A stretch of DNA of 64,000 nucleotides from Leuconostoc pseudomesenteroides KCTC 3652 (GTDB taxonomy: Bacteria; Bacillota; Bacilli; Lactobacillales; Lactobacillaceae). The stretch lies in contig NZ_BMBP01000003.1 of assembly GCF_014634745.1 (NCBI RefSeq), positions 62,001 to 126,000 of the forward strand, written 5' to 3'. The translations under genes and the position numbers were made by a program. The notes beneath the pieces were generated by a model that was not told the DNA's origin, ran no database searches, and was given only the letters and a program-made list of their open reading frames with translations. This document shows positions 44,715-54,451 of this stretch, piece after piece (positions within the stretch are counted from its first letter, which is position 1; each line of letters starts with the position of its first letter).

Positions 44715-46346
44715 TTACTTACGGTAGGCGTATTTGAAATCAATGTTCAATCCAGTCGTGTTAATGATAATGCCCTTAACACTTGGACGAGCCAATGAAT
44801 ATCCTGCACGGAAGTACAATGGGTTGAAGTTAGCATCCTTATACAATGCGGCTTCAGCAGTCTTATAGTCTGAGTCACGTGCTGAATCATTCAAAGCATC
44901 TGTTGTCTCTGCCTTTTTAACAGCTGCAGTATAAGCATCATTCTTGAATTGACCATCATTGTATGAAGCGCCATCCTTAAACAAATCATAGAATGTTGAG
45001 CCTTCTGGATAGTCACCACCCCAAAGCGTTACGACAGCCTCAAAGTTTTGTGTCTGTGAATCTGACAAACGTTGCTTGAATGGTACAAACTTTTCTTCAA
45101 CCTTCAAACCTGGCAAAGCTTTTTGTAGTGATCCTTGTAAGTAGTCCAAAGTTGTCTTTGCAACTGGGCTGTCAGCATCAGAAGTGATTGTCAAAGTCAT
45201 CTTTGTTTCACCAACTTCTTTCAAACCTTCAGCGAACAACTTAGCAGCTGCCTTAGCATCGTACTTGTAGCCAGGTGCTACGTACTTAGCTAAATCTTCA
45301 CCTGATGCAGTCTTAGCCAAACCTTGTGGTGCCAAGCCAGTAGCTGGTGTTGAAATACCAGATGTTACTTGATCAACCAATTCTTTACGGTTAGTTGCAA
45401 GGTTCAAAGCCTGACGAATCTTTGTGTTAGCTAAGAACTTGTTCTTACCGGTTTGGTTATATTCGATATAAGCTGTGGTTGCTTCAGGAACCTTCACCTT
45501 ATCCTTATTGCTCTTGTTGGCAGCATATAGTTCAGGTGTTGAGATTGAAGCGCGGTCTAGCTTGCCTTGCTTATACAATTGAACGGCCGTTTCTGGCTTT
45601 TTAACGACAGAGTAGTCGATTTCTTTTGTCTTAACACTCTTGGCATCCCAATAGTTATCATTTTTTACTAACTTAAAGCTGTTGTTAGTACCATTCCATC
45701 CTTCAAACTTATAAGGACCTGAATATAGTTGCTTTGCAGAAGTAGTACCATACTTCTTACCTTGCTTTTCAACAAAGCTTTGCTTTTGTGGCATGAAATT
45801 AGCAAATGTCAACAAATAGTTAAATTGTGGCATTGGACGTTCAAGTTGGAATGTAATAACATTACCTTTTGCTGAAACACCCAAAGTGCTAACTTTAGCT
45901 TTACCAGCAGTAATGGCATCAGCATTCTTCACACCCGAAGCAAGGTAAGCATATTGTGAAGCTGTCTTTGGATCAACAATACGTTGCCATGAATAAACGA
46001 AGTCTTTTGCTGTCAAAGATGAACCATCAGACCACTTCAAGCCACTTCGTAAAGTTGCTGTATAAGTCAAACCATCTTTTGAAACCTTAACTGACTTAGC
46101 CAATTCAGGAACAGCCTTACCCTTGGCATTCACACGCAACAAGTTAGCGCCCGTGTTACCGATGACTGTTCCAGAATAAGTATCCGTATTCTTTGAGATA
46201 TCCAATGTTTGGATTTCTGTTGGGAAAGAAAACTTAAGTGCATTTGATGATCCATTTGAACCACCCCAGAGGCCAGCGGCGCGTGTTCCGCCACCTACCA
46301 CAACGACAACGGCGGCGCCGATTGCCCATTTTTTCCATGTATCCAT
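44715..46346 (-). CDS. oppA: Oligopeptide ABC transporter substrate-binding protein OppA (system 2)
   Basis: A 543-aa SBP family 5 protein. Signatures include LRSGLKWSDGSSLTAKDFVYSWQRIVDP and IRQALNLATNRKELV. The N-terminus is a membrane segment (MDTWKKWAIGAAVVVVVGGG) without any lipobox cysteine. The ATG at 46346 has GGGAGG. It is the first gene of the second opp operon, under an extended -10 promoter. Confidence 0.92.
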   Translation of the reverse strand: MDTWKKWAIGAAVVVVVGGGTRAAGLWGGSNGSSNALKFSFPTEIQTLDISKNTDTYSGTVIGNTGANLLRVNAKGKAVPELAKSVKVSKDGLTYTATLRSGLKWSDGSSLTAKDFVYSWQRIVDPKTASQYAYLASGVKNADAITAGKAKVSTLGVSAKGNVITFQLERPMPQFNYLLTFANFMPQKQSFVEKQGKKYGTTSAKQLYSGPYKFEGWNGTNNSFKLVKNDNYWDAKSVKTKEIDYSVVKKPETAVQLYKQGKLDRASISTPELYAANKSNKDKVKVPEATTAYIEYNQTGKNKFLANTKIRQALNLATNRKELVDQVTSGISTPATGLAPQGLAKTASGEDLAKYVAPGYKYDAKAAAKLFAEGLKEVGETKMTLTITSDADSPVAKTTLDYLQGSLQKALPGLKVEEKFVPFKQRLSDSQTQNFEAVVTLWGGDYPEGSTFYDLFKDGASYNDGQFKNDAYTAAVKKAETTDALNDSARDSDYKTAEAALYKDANFNPLYFRAGYSLARPSVKGIIINTTGLNIDFKYAYRK

Positions 46347-46390
46347 GTTAATATATCCTCCCGATATACTTTTTTGCTAACAATGGTATT

Positions 46391-46419
46391 AGTTTACCAT
46401 GTGTATTTCTCATTTGCAA
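46391..46419 (-). promoter_or_regulatory. Promoter of the second opp operon
   Basis: TTGCAA (46414-46419), a 17-bp spacer and extended -10 TGGTAAACT (hexamer 46391-46396) on the minus strand. Confidence 0.5.
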
Positions 46420-46550
46420 TTCATTTTGTTATCTTTTAAGATTTTACTGCGATTTAACGTACAATATAACATTTATAGTAGAAATACACTGACAAACCGA
46501 TCCTTATTTGGTCTGATTACCTCAATTAGCGTCAATTCTCTCTCATCAAT

Positions 46551-47210
46551 TTAAGCTAACTTACTATCAAACCATCTTGCGATTAAGGACAAGCCGTAAT
46601 TTAGTAAGAAATAAATTAGGGTAATCACAATCAACACAGGAATGATATACGTTGAATTCTGTGCATAGATAATTTGACCACGATAAGTCATTTCTGACAA
46701 GACAATTCCCATTGCCAAACTGGTATCTTTAACCAATGAAATCAACTGTGAAATAATTGGCGGAATCATTTTCTTATAAGCTTGTGGCAATACAATATAA
46801 AACATTGTTTGCAAATTGGAAAGACCATTTGCGCGTGCGCCTTCAAATTGCCCTTTATCAATCGACTCAAGTCCGCCACGAACAATTTCAGCCAACATTG
46901 AAGACTCAAACGTGCTCATAGCAACCACTGTTGCCCAGAATATCGGCAAGTGAATGCCTAATTTTGGTAAGGCAAAATAAACAAAGAAAATAATCAATAG
47001 CAAGGGTAAGTTACGGATAATATTATTAATTGTCCCAACGAACTTTGAAAAATATGGTAATCTCTCAAATTGAATAATACCGATCACCGAACCTGCAATG
47101 AAGCTTAAAATAACTGAAATAACTGAGACACCCACTGTAATGCCTAAACCACCCAACAAATATTGGACGTTCTGTGGTGTAAAGGCGTCAAAAATTCCTA
47201 ATGTAACCAT
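46551..47210 (-). CDS. Polar amino-acid ABC transporter permease (GlnP/HisM type, 2 of 2)
   Basis: A 219-aa permease of the polar amino-acid group. The EAA loop is GQFEGARANGLSNLQTMFYIVLPQAYKKMIPP, and about five membrane segments are visible. It forms a heterodimer with the preceding permease. It starts 10 bp after that gene's stop with an AAGGAGGA site. No clear terminator follows in 46420-46550, which otherwise holds AT-rich leader sequence of opp system 2. Confidence 0.88.
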   Translation of the reverse strand: MVTLGIFDAFTPQNVQYLLGGLGITVGVSVISVILSFIAGSVIGIIQFERLPYFSKFVGTINNIIRNLPLLLIIFFVYFALPKLGIHLPIFWATVVAMSTFESSMLAEIVRGGLESIDKGQFEGARANGLSNLQTMFYIVLPQAYKKMIPPIISQLISLVKDTSLAMGIVLSEMTYRGQIIYAQNSTYIIPVLIVITLIYFLLNYGLSLIARWFDSKLA

Positions 47211-47220
47211 AATGTCCTCC

Positions 47221-47862
47221 TTAAGCCGCGTGCTTTAGTTTACGTTCAAGATGCTGCATGTAGTAACTCAACGGCAATGTAATCACTAGATAGAAAAGCG
47301 CCACAATAATATATGTGCCAAACGTGTCAAAAGTGTTAGCCGCAACCATATTGCCTTGATACATTAAATCAAGACCACCGACAAAAGCCAAAATAGATGA
47401 GTTTTTTACTAAATTAATGAATTGATTACCCAGCGATGGCAAGGCTATTTTAAACGCCTGTGGCAAGACAATGTGTTGCATCGCCTGCCAGAAAGATAAA
47501 CCATTAGCACGAGCACCTTCCATTTGTCCACTGTTCACTGATAAAATACCCGCGCGGACGGTTTCTGCAATAAAGGCTGATGTGTATAGTGATAGGGCAA
47601 TTGTTCCAGCAGTGAACCCATTCATTGGTATCACTTTTGCAACAACTAAGAAGAAAAAGAAAGTGATAATCAACAAGGGAATATTACGAAAAACCTGAAC
47701 GTAAATGTTACCAACTTTTTGTACCCATTTTTGGGGTAAAATTTGCAAAATGGCAAAGAAAGTACCCAGAATCATTGAGACAACTAGCGCAATAACGCTT
47801 GATAATAACGTATAACCGAATCCTTGCAAAAATGTCGAAAAATTATTCTGTAATAAATCCAT
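47221..47862 (-). CDS. Polar amino-acid ABC transporter permease (GlnP type, 1 of 2)
   Basis: A 213-aa permease with EAA loop GQMEGARANGLSFWQAMQHIVLPQAFKIALPS and about five membrane segments. Its start overlaps the last base of the binding-protein stop. Glutamine or glutamate is the usual substrate in lactic acid bacteria, which is inference; aspartate or arginine cannot be excluded. Confidence 0.88.
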   Translation of the reverse strand: MDLLQNNFSTFLQGFGYTLLSSVIALVVSMILGTFFAILQILPQKWVQKVGNIYVQVFRNIPLLIITFFFFLVVAKVIPMNGFTAGTIALSLYTSAFIAETVRAGILSVNSGQMEGARANGLSFWQAMQHIVLPQAFKIALPSLGNQFINLVKNSSILAFVGGLDLMYQGNMVAANTFDTFGTYIIVALFYLVITLPLSYYMQHLERKLKHAA

Positions 47863-48728
47863 TATTTCGCCTCCAATTCATGCCAATCGAGACCAGGCAC
47901 ATTACTGAACCATTTTTTAATCAATTTATTGTATACACCATTTTTCTTCAATGTAGCCAAGGCTTTATTGGTCTCTCGAATCATTGGTCCTTGATCATTA
48001 TCAAAAGCAATACCATAAGGTCCGTGTGTAAATGTGCCACCAACAATTTGATAATCAGGGTTTTCAGTTGCAAAACCATATAAGATTGCATTGTCGGTCG
48101 ACATTGCTTGACCTTGTCCGGCCTTTAATGCTTGCATGCCAGTTGCATAGTCTTGAACGGCCAACAATTTCGCTTTAGGTGCGAACTTTTTAGTTTCTTC
48201 CGCAGCTGTTGTACCTACGACCACAATAATCGTGTACTTTGAGTCATTCATATCCTTAATTGACTTGATGCCCGAATCCTTTTTAACTAGAATTGATTGT
48301 CCGGCATCAAAATACTGTTTTGTAAAGTCAATAATTTTTTCACGTTCTGGCGTGATAGTCATTGTTGAAACAGTACCATCAATATTGGTATTTTTTAAAA
48401 GTTGAATTTTTGACGATGATGAAACGGGTACAAATTCAGCAGACATCGGTACACCAGTTTGCTTGGATAACTGTACCGTCAGTGCTTTGGCGATATCAAC
48501 ATCAAATCCTTTAGAAACACCAGTTTTTGTATCCATCAAACCAAATAATTTTGTATCTGCTTTAACACCCCACACAATCCGGCCTAGTTTTTCAACACGC
48601 GCCAAAGTGTCTTGATGTTCTTGATTTTTCTTAGCGGTAGCTGTTGCCCACATTAGACCGAGGACAATAACGGCAGCTAAGACGATTGTGGCAATAATGC
48701 CGAATTGTCTTTTTTTAGCTTTTTCCAT
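47862..48728 (-). CDS. Polar amino-acid ABC transporter substrate-binding protein
   Basis: A 288-aa SBP family 3 protein: GFDVDIAKALTVQL, LKNTNIDGTVSTMTITPEREKIIDFTKQYF and GTTAAEETKKFAPKAKLLAVQDY are typical of glutamine/glutamate-binding proteins. The N-terminal segment (FGIIATIVLAAVIVLGLMW) anchors it but has no lipobox cysteine. No ribosome site is seen just before the ATG at 48728; a strong GGGAGG 65 bp upstream serves an overlapping ORF in another frame. Confidence 0.88.
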   Translation of the reverse strand: MEKAKKRQFGIIATIVLAAVIVLGLMWATATAKKNQEHQDTLARVEKLGRIVWGVKADTKLFGLMDTKTGVSKGFDVDIAKALTVQLSKQTGVPMSAEFVPVSSSSKIQLLKNTNIDGTVSTMTITPEREKIIDFTKQYFDAGQSILVKKDSGIKSIKDMNDSKYTIIVVVGTTAAEETKKFAPKAKLLAVQDYATGMQALKAGQGQAMSTDNAILYGFATENPDYQIVGGTFTHGPYGIAFDNDQGPMIRETNKALATLKKNGVYNKLIKKWFSNVPGLDWHELEAK

Positions 48729-48787
48729 AATAATGTCGCATTAAAAATTTTACCGATTATTGTTGGCATCAATAAAGTTTTTAACAC
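48677..48787 (-). CDS. Putative 36-codon upstream ORF overlapping the binding-protein gene
   Basis: A GTG start at 48787 sits four bases after a strong GGGAGG (48792-48797). The ORF encodes MLKTLLMPTIIGKIFNATLL plus 16 more residues and ends at TAG (48677), 51 bases inside the binding-protein gene in another frame. The downstream ATG lacks a ribosome site, so this ORF may couple or control its translation. The peptide is hydrophobic and basic. It may instead be chance. Confidence 0.3.
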   Translation of the reverse strand: MLKTLLMPTIIGKIFNATLLWKKLKKDNSALLPQSS

Positions 48788-48807
48788 TTTTCCTCCCAAT
48801 CTAAATT

Positions 48808-49545
48808 TTAGTGATGCTCAACCTGGCTCAAGAATTGTTGCGCTCGTGGTTCAGTTGGATTATTAAAGAATGCTTCTGTTGAGCTATCTTCAAGGATTTG
48901 ACCGTCAGCCATAAAGATAACACGGTCAGCAACTGCTTTAGCAAAACTCATTTCGTGCGTCACAACTAGCATGGTCATTGACGAATCTTTAGCAATGTCA
49001 CGCATAACATCCAAAACATCCCCAATCATTTCTGGGTCCAACGCTGAGGTAGGTTCATCAAATAAAAGCGCCTTTGGTTGCATAGCCAGTGAGCGAGCAA
49101 TCGCAACACGTTGCTTTTGACCACCAGAAAGTTCGGAAGGCATATTAGCAGCCTTGTCTGCCAAGCCAACTTTTTCTAACAATGCCATTGCCATTTTTTT
49201 GTTTTCAGCTTCGTCTCTTTTTAAAACAAGACGTGGTGCTAACATGATGTTTTCAATTGTTGACTTGTTATCATACAAATTAAAGTGCTGGAACACCATG
49301 CCAACATTCTTACGAATACGGTTGATGTCAGTTTTAGGATCATGAAGATCAAAGCCGTTGACAAGTAACTGACCTTCTTGAATTTCTTCCAATCCATTAA
49401 CGGTACGAATTAAAGTTGATTTTCCTGACCCAGATGGTCCAATCAAAACAACTGTTTCGCCCTCATCAATTTCCAAATTAATGTTCTTAAGCGCATGAAA
49501 ATTCCCGTAATATTTCTCAACATTCTTAAATTCAATCATTGACAT
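48808..49545 (-). CDS. glnQ: Polar amino-acid ABC transporter ATP-binding protein (GlnQ type)
   Basis: A 245-aa ATPase with Walker A GPSGSGKST, signature LSGGQKQRVA and Walker B LLFDEPTSALDPE, followed by TMLVVTHEMSFAKAVADRVIFM as in GlnQ/HisP proteins. It is the first gene of an ATPase-SBP-permease-permease operon. The ATG at 49545 has AAGGAG nine bases upstream. Confidence 0.9.
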   Translation of the reverse strand: MSMIEFKNVEKYYGNFHALKNINLEIDEGETVVLIGPSGSGKSTLIRTVNGLEEIQEGQLLVNGFDLHDPKTDINRIRKNVGMVFQHFNLYDNKSTIENIMLAPRLVLKRDEAENKKMAMALLEKVGLADKAANMPSELSGGQKQRVAIARSLAMQPKALLFDEPTSALDPEMIGDVLDVMRDIAKDSSMTMLVVTHEMSFAKAVADRVIFMADGQILEDSSTEAFFNNPTEPRAQQFLSQVEHH

Positions 49546-49597
49546 GACCTAATTCTCCTTTTCACTCGTTGTGATTGCCTTAAGCACTCACGATATC

Positions 49598-49633
49598 AAA
49601 AAAAACTGGACGAACGTAGAGTTCTAGTCCAGT
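49598..49633 (-). terminator. Terminator of the heterodimeric ABC exporter operon
   Basis: ACTGGAC and GTCCAGT arms around a 15-nt loop, followed on the minus strand by eight T. Confidence 0.85.
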
Positions 49634-49717
49634 CTGTTCTAGTTCCATTTTACGCACATTTTGTCAATTTAGTCAAAGTTATGTCAGGTTTTATAACAAA
49701 TATATTAATTTCAACTT

Positions 49718-51517
49718 TTATTCAACAATAGCATCATTGGCGCCTTGCAAACGATACAAGTCATAATACCGTCCTCTCTGTGCTAACAACGACTCGTGCG
49801 TACCACGTTCAACGACACGTCCTTCATCCAAAACAAGGATTAAATTAGCATCTTTAATGGTAGATAGTCGATGGGCAATAGCAATAGTTGTCCTATTTTC
49901 GCGCATTTTTTTCAGTGACTTTTGAATCAAGGTTTCAGTCTCAGTGTCGACATTTGCCGTTGCTTCATCCAAAATTAAAATTTTTGGGTCTTGCACAATA
50001 GTTCGTGCAAAGCTAATTAATTGTTTTTCCCCGGCAGAAAAACCAGAACCGCCTTCTTGAACTTTGGCTCTATATTGATTATCTAATTTTTCAATGAAAG
50101 TATTGGCACCTACAAATTCGGCAGCTTCCCTCACACGCGCGTCAGAAATACTGTCATCATACATTCGGATATTAGAAGCTACATCACCAAAAAACATAAA
50201 CGGTTCTTGCAAAACTAATCCCATTTTTTGACGTAAGTTTTTCATGCTAACATCTCGAATATCCTGCCCGTCAATCAAGATTTCGCCACTTTGAAACTCA
50301 TAAAAACGCATCAATGTATTAATCGTTGAGCTTTTCCCAGATCCTGTATGTCCCACCAAGGCGATCGTTTCCCCTGGATTAGCTGTAAATGTCAGGTCCT
50401 TTAGAATTTGATGCTGACCATCATAACTAAAATTGACGTGCTTAAATTCTATCTTGCCATCGGTAATATCACCTTGCGCATTTGTATTTTGAGCAGGGGA
50501 ATATGTTTCATCTGCTAAAATGCCCAAAATTCTGTAGCCAGACACTAATCCTTCTTGAAATGGACTGAACAAACTCATAATATTTTCTAATGGTCCAAAA
50601 ATGTTATTTAAATAGGTAGTAAATGCATAAATTACACCAGCGGCTACCACTGTATGCATTGACAATTCACCGAAATACCAAAGGATTAGCACTGTTGCAC
50701 CACCTAATAACATGTCAATCATAGGCTCGAGTAATAATGCATCTGCCTTAACCATTTTAAATCTAGCATTAAAGTATTCACCGTTAATTCTTGAAAACTC
50801 TTTTTTAAAGCGGTCTTCTTGGTAAAACTCTTGAATCACATCAATACCAGTAATACTTTCAGCAATTTTTGCATTCAGTGCCGACAACCTTTCTCGCATG
50901 TGCCGAAAAAGGCTCGATGAAAATCGCTGATAAGCAATGATACTAGCAACAATGAATGGCACAACGACTAACATAAGTAGTGTTGCCTTCACATCAACTG
51001 TCCACATACCGATATAGGCACCAATCATACTCATGACAGCAAATGTTAATTCCATAAAAAATCGCCAAAAGTCAGCAAGCGACGCTGTATCATTGTTCAC
51101 ACGCGTCACTAATGATCCCGCAGGTACTTGATCAAAAAATCGCATCCCTAGCGTGTGCAATTTTTTAAAGACACGAACTCGAATATCCTCTAAAGCATAT
51201 TCACCCGCCACCGAAAAATAATAGGCATTCAAAGCATCCGTGATTGCCTGTAAAATTCGAATGACAGCCACCAATACAGCAAAACTAATTGTTATCTGTA
51301 AAGGGACACTCGTCGTTTGATGCAAATAGTTTGTCATATAATAAGAAATCACACGTGGTGCGGCGGCCTGCAATAATGCAAAAGCGGCCCCAATTGACAA
51401 AGCCCAAATGAACATCGCTCGAAATGGCTTAGCCATCTTGATTAACGTCCAAATAACATGAAGTTGTTCTTTTACGGGAATACTTTTAGCCCAAACTGAT
51501 TCATTTTTTTCAGGCAT
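49718..51517 (-). CDS. ABC exporter subunit with consensus Walker B (LmrD/BmrD-like)
   Basis: A 599-aa half-transporter: six membrane segments in the first about 320 residues, then an ATP-binding domain with Walker A GHTGSGKSS and Walker B ILILDEATANVD (catalytic Glu present). Its signature is degenerate (FSAGEKQ instead of LSGGQ). Together with the partner upstream this gives the classic one-good, one-degenerate site arrangement of heterodimeric multidrug exporters such as LmrCD and BmrCD. The ATG at 51517 has AAAGGAGG and overlaps the partner's end by 8 bp. The longer frame to 51547 is rejected. Confidence 0.88.
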   Translation of the reverse strand: MPEKNESVWAKSIPVKEQLHVIWTLIKMAKPFRAMFIWALSIGAAFALLQAAAPRVISYYMTNYLHQTTSVPLQITISFAVLVAVIRILQAITDALNAYYFSVAGEYALEDIRVRVFKKLHTLGMRFFDQVPAGSLVTRVNNDTASLADFWRFFMELTFAVMSMIGAYIGMWTVDVKATLLMLVVVPFIVASIIAYQRFSSSLFRHMRERLSALNAKIAESITGIDVIQEFYQEDRFKKEFSRINGEYFNARFKMVKADALLLEPMIDMLLGGATVLILWYFGELSMHTVVAAGVIYAFTTYLNNIFGPLENIMSLFSPFQEGLVSGYRILGILADETYSPAQNTNAQGDITDGKIEFKHVNFSYDGQHQILKDLTFTANPGETIALVGHTGSGKSSTINTLMRFYEFQSGEILIDGQDIRDVSMKNLRQKMGLVLQEPFMFFGDVASNIRMYDDSISDARVREAAEFVGANTFIEKLDNQYRAKVQEGGSGFSAGEKQLISFARTIVQDPKILILDEATANVDTETETLIQKSLKKMRENRTTIAIAHRLSTIKDANLILVLDEGRVVERGTHESLLAQRGRYYDLYRLQGANDAIVE

Positions 51518-53285
51518 TATTTTCCTCCTTTGCTGACAACTGTTCATCTAATTGTGTCGCTAATTGCTGTTGCGCATACATATGCGCGTACCAACCGTTT
51601 AACGCTAACAATTCAGCATGCGTACCGCGTTCCTTGATTTGACCATCGTCAAAAACAATAATTTCATCAGCATTCATGACCGAACTAATACGATGAGCAG
51701 CAATAATAGTCGTTTTATCTTGTCGTTCTGCTTTTAACGCACCCAAAATTTGTTTCTCCGTGCGTGCATCAACAGCTGATAAGGCGTCATCTAGTATCAA
51801 AATTTCTGGATCAACAATTAAAGCGCGCGCAATAGCCAAGCGTTGCTTTTGCCCACCAGATAAGCTAACACCATGTTCCCCTACCTCTGTTTCATAGCCC
51901 GCTGGAAAACCTAAAACATCGTCGTGAAAGGCAGCTTTTTTTGCAGCTGCCTCAACTTCTTCCCTTGTTTTAGTCAAATCTGCAAAACGAATATTATCCA
52001 ATACTGTCGTTGAAAACAAAAAGTTTTCTTGTGCCACATAGCCAATTGCTTTCAGATAAGCTTTTAACTTATATTGTTTGATATCAAAACCACCCACAGT
52101 GATATTTCCTTGATAATCGTCAAACTGACGCAGCAGCAATTTGATTAGTGTGGTTTTTCCGGCACCGACACGGCCAACTAGCCCTAGCGTTTCGCCAGCT
52201 TTGACTGTCAAATGAACATCAGATAAAGCAGTTGTTGTCTCGTCATCAGGGTACTTAAATTCATCAATGTTTATGGTAACATCCCCATGAGCTAAAGTTT
52301 CACGACCTGATTCATCTTCAATAATAGCCGATTTTTCTGCCAGAATTTCCTGAACTCGCATGTATGATGCGTTGCCACGTTCCAACACATTGAATAACTG
52401 TCCCAAACCAAACATTGGCCAGACTAACAAACCCAAATAAGTAGAAAAAGAAACCAGTTGGCCAATCGTGATTGTCTGATTTGTGACCAAAGAACCACCA
52501 TACGTTACCATAACCACATAACTAATTGTCATCACAAGCGTTGCCATGGGCCCAAACATTGAATCAATTCTAGCCACCTTTTTATTGATTGCAATTGTGT
52601 TTTGGACTTCACTTGTAAAAGATGCGACGTCTTGTTGTTCTTGCCCTAAAGTTTTAATCGCTTTGATTCCAGCAATTGATTCTTGTGATTTATTAGAAAG
52701 CCGTGAAAAAGCTTCTTGCGAGGCAGTAAAAGCACGTCTAATCTTTGGTGACAAATAGCGGACACCCCAAGCCAGCAAAGGTAATGGCAAAACACCGATC
52801 AGTGTCAAGCGCCAATCGACAACAAAGGCCATTGAAATGACTGTGAATATAATAATAACGATCGAATCAACTAGCATTAACACACCACCAGAAGCAACTC
52901 TTTGAATTGCCGAAAGATCGTTAGTTGCATGTGCCATCAAATCACCGGTACGACGACGTTGGTAGAATGTCGTATCCATTTGCATATAATGATCAAATAA
53001 TTGTTGCCTTAATGTGCGCTCCAACAAAGCTGACCCTTGAAATATATGTGTGATCCATGCATAACGAAAGCCATACATCAAAATAGAAAATAGTAGAATG
53101 CCACCACCATAAATCAATAAATTTTGACTGGTGACTTCTCGCGCTACTAAAATATCGGTAAACCGCCCAATAAGCGCCGGCGATACCATTTGTGAAATTT
53201 CCGTCAGCAACAAAAAAGACAACCCTAAGATGTAGAGCCGCTTATTGGCCTTGAAAAACCACATTAACTTACTAAAAATACTCAT
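51510..53285 (-). CDS. ABC exporter subunit with degenerate catalytic site (LmrC/BmrC-like)
   Basis: A 591-aa half-transporter with about six membrane segments followed by an ATP-binding domain. Walker A is GRVGAGKTT, the signature LSGGQKQRLA is canonical, but Walker B is ILILDDALSAVD, with Asp where the catalytic Glu should be. The degenerate site of the heterodimer therefore combines this Walker B with the partner's FSAGE. It is the first gene of the pair. Multidrug or lipid export is inferred from the family; the substrate is unknown. Confidence 0.88.
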   Translation of the reverse strand: MSIFSKLMWFFKANKRLYILGLSFLLLTEISQMVSPALIGRFTDILVAREVTSQNLLIYGGGILLFSILMYGFRYAWITHIFQGSALLERTLRQQLFDHYMQMDTTFYQRRRTGDLMAHATNDLSAIQRVASGGVLMLVDSIVIIIFTVISMAFVVDWRLTLIGVLPLPLLAWGVRYLSPKIRRAFTASQEAFSRLSNKSQESIAGIKAIKTLGQEQQDVASFTSEVQNTIAINKKVARIDSMFGPMATLVMTISYVVMVTYGGSLVTNQTITIGQLVSFSTYLGLLVWPMFGLGQLFNVLERGNASYMRVQEILAEKSAIIEDESGRETLAHGDVTINIDEFKYPDDETTTALSDVHLTVKAGETLGLVGRVGAGKTTLIKLLLRQFDDYQGNITVGGFDIKQYKLKAYLKAIGYVAQENFLFSTTVLDNIRFADLTKTREEVEAAAKKAAFHDDVLGFPAGYETEVGEHGVSLSGGQKQRLAIARALIVDPEILILDDALSAVDARTEKQILGALKAERQDKTTIIAAHRISSVMNADEIIVFDDGQIKERGTHAELLALNGWYAHMYAQQQLATQLDEQLSAKEENNA

Positions 53286-53357
53286 TTTCTCTCCAAACTA
53301 AGCAAAATTAAAGTTATCTAATAACATATCATACTTTTATAACAGTTGTATATATTT

Positions 53358-54356
53358 TTATCTAAAAACTATTATAACTACTGCCATTGCTACAAAGAAT
53401 AAAAGACTACCCCAAACAATCTGTGCTTTCTTTTTAATATTCATCACACCAGAAAACTCGCGCAAAAAAGCAATAATTCGATATGGGAAAGGGCTCTTAC
53501 CACCACGCCCACTAGCAGTTACCTTTTGTTGTTGTGCTAATGTTGCACCCCGCAAAATGTGATAATCACTACTATAAAAGGTAAATGGCGTGTGTAACAT
53601 TTCTGATGAATTTCTGATGTTTTCAAACGTATTGCGTGATTGATCTTCTAGCCTTGTCTTTTCAATCGGGACATGAAGCTCTTTCACAGCATAATCTCGC
53701 ATGGCTTGAGCCTCTGATATCAGCTCATCTTCCCCCTGACCACCTGAAAAAACAATCATCGGATAGGGCGTCATTTGTTTAGCATCTTTAACAGCTGCTT
53801 TAATACGTTGACTAACAATGCGACCAACAAAATAGCCATCAACCAATCCACCGCCCAATACCACCAATGGACCTACTTCGGGACGCTTGACAACCAATCC
53901 GTAAATCATACTCGTAATGAAAAAACGTAAAAATTGCCATAACACAAATAAAGCCAACCATGAAATGACACCGCGTAATTGCCAGATATCTGATGGCAGC
54001 CATTGTGGTAAATAAATAGAGACATTAAGCACAACATAAAAAATAATCATGCCAGACAAAATGATGTTAGTCACTGTATGCCCGGACTCATGCCACTTTT
54101 TATAACTATAAAACAGTAACACTAATAAAAGACTCAATCCCAAAAAGTCCCCAATCACGCCAACTATCAGTGCAACACGATAAACGACATTATTATCAGT
54201 TCTAAAAAGTGTATACATGAAATACCCAAAAACGGCGAGCATAAAAAGCACGTATGCGCCAACTTGTAAAGAAGCCACATTCGTCCTGATTTGGTAATTC
54301 AGCAATATAGCTAAGCTGAAAAATACGATGATTATAATGATTTCATTGATTATCAT
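53358..54356 (-). CDS. YdcF-family membrane protein (DUF218)
   Basis: A 332-aa protein with about six to seven N-terminal membrane segments and a C-terminal YdcF domain (GPLVVLGGGLVDG, PYPMIVFSGGQGEDELISEAQAM, EDQSRNTFENIRNSS), ending in another membrane segment. Members of this family (ElyC/SanA) have been linked to envelope maintenance, but the biochemical role is not known. The ATG follows a short TTGAGG site. It lies 72 bp upstream of the exporter pair on the same strand. Confidence 0.8.
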   Translation of the reverse strand: MIINEIIIIIVFFSLAILLNYQIRTNVASLQVGAYVLFMLAVFGYFMYTLFRTDNNVVYRVALIVGVIGDFLGLSLLLVLLFYSYKKWHESGHTVTNIILSGMIIFYVVLNVSIYLPQWLPSDIWQLRGVISWLALFVLWQFLRFFITSMIYGLVVKRPEVGPLVVLGGGLVDGYFVGRIVSQRIKAAVKDAKQMTPYPMIVFSGGQGEDELISEAQAMRDYAVKELHVPIEKTRLEDQSRNTFENIRNSSEMLHTPFTFYSSDYHILRGATLAQQQKVTASGRGGKSPFPYRIIAFLREFSGVMNIKKKAQIVWGSLLFFVAMAVVIIVFR

Positions 54357-54423
54357 GCCTCAATTGTAACACGCCACCCACACCGATATTGCATGATCTT
54401 AATCTTTAAAAAATGAATGATAA

Positions 54424-54451
54424 TAAAAAAGCGCTTACTGGCACTTTTTTA
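54424..54451. terminator. Terminator at the end of asd
   Basis: AGCGC and GCACT (one G.T pair) with A- and T-runs on each side; it abuts the asd stop. Confidence 0.7.
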
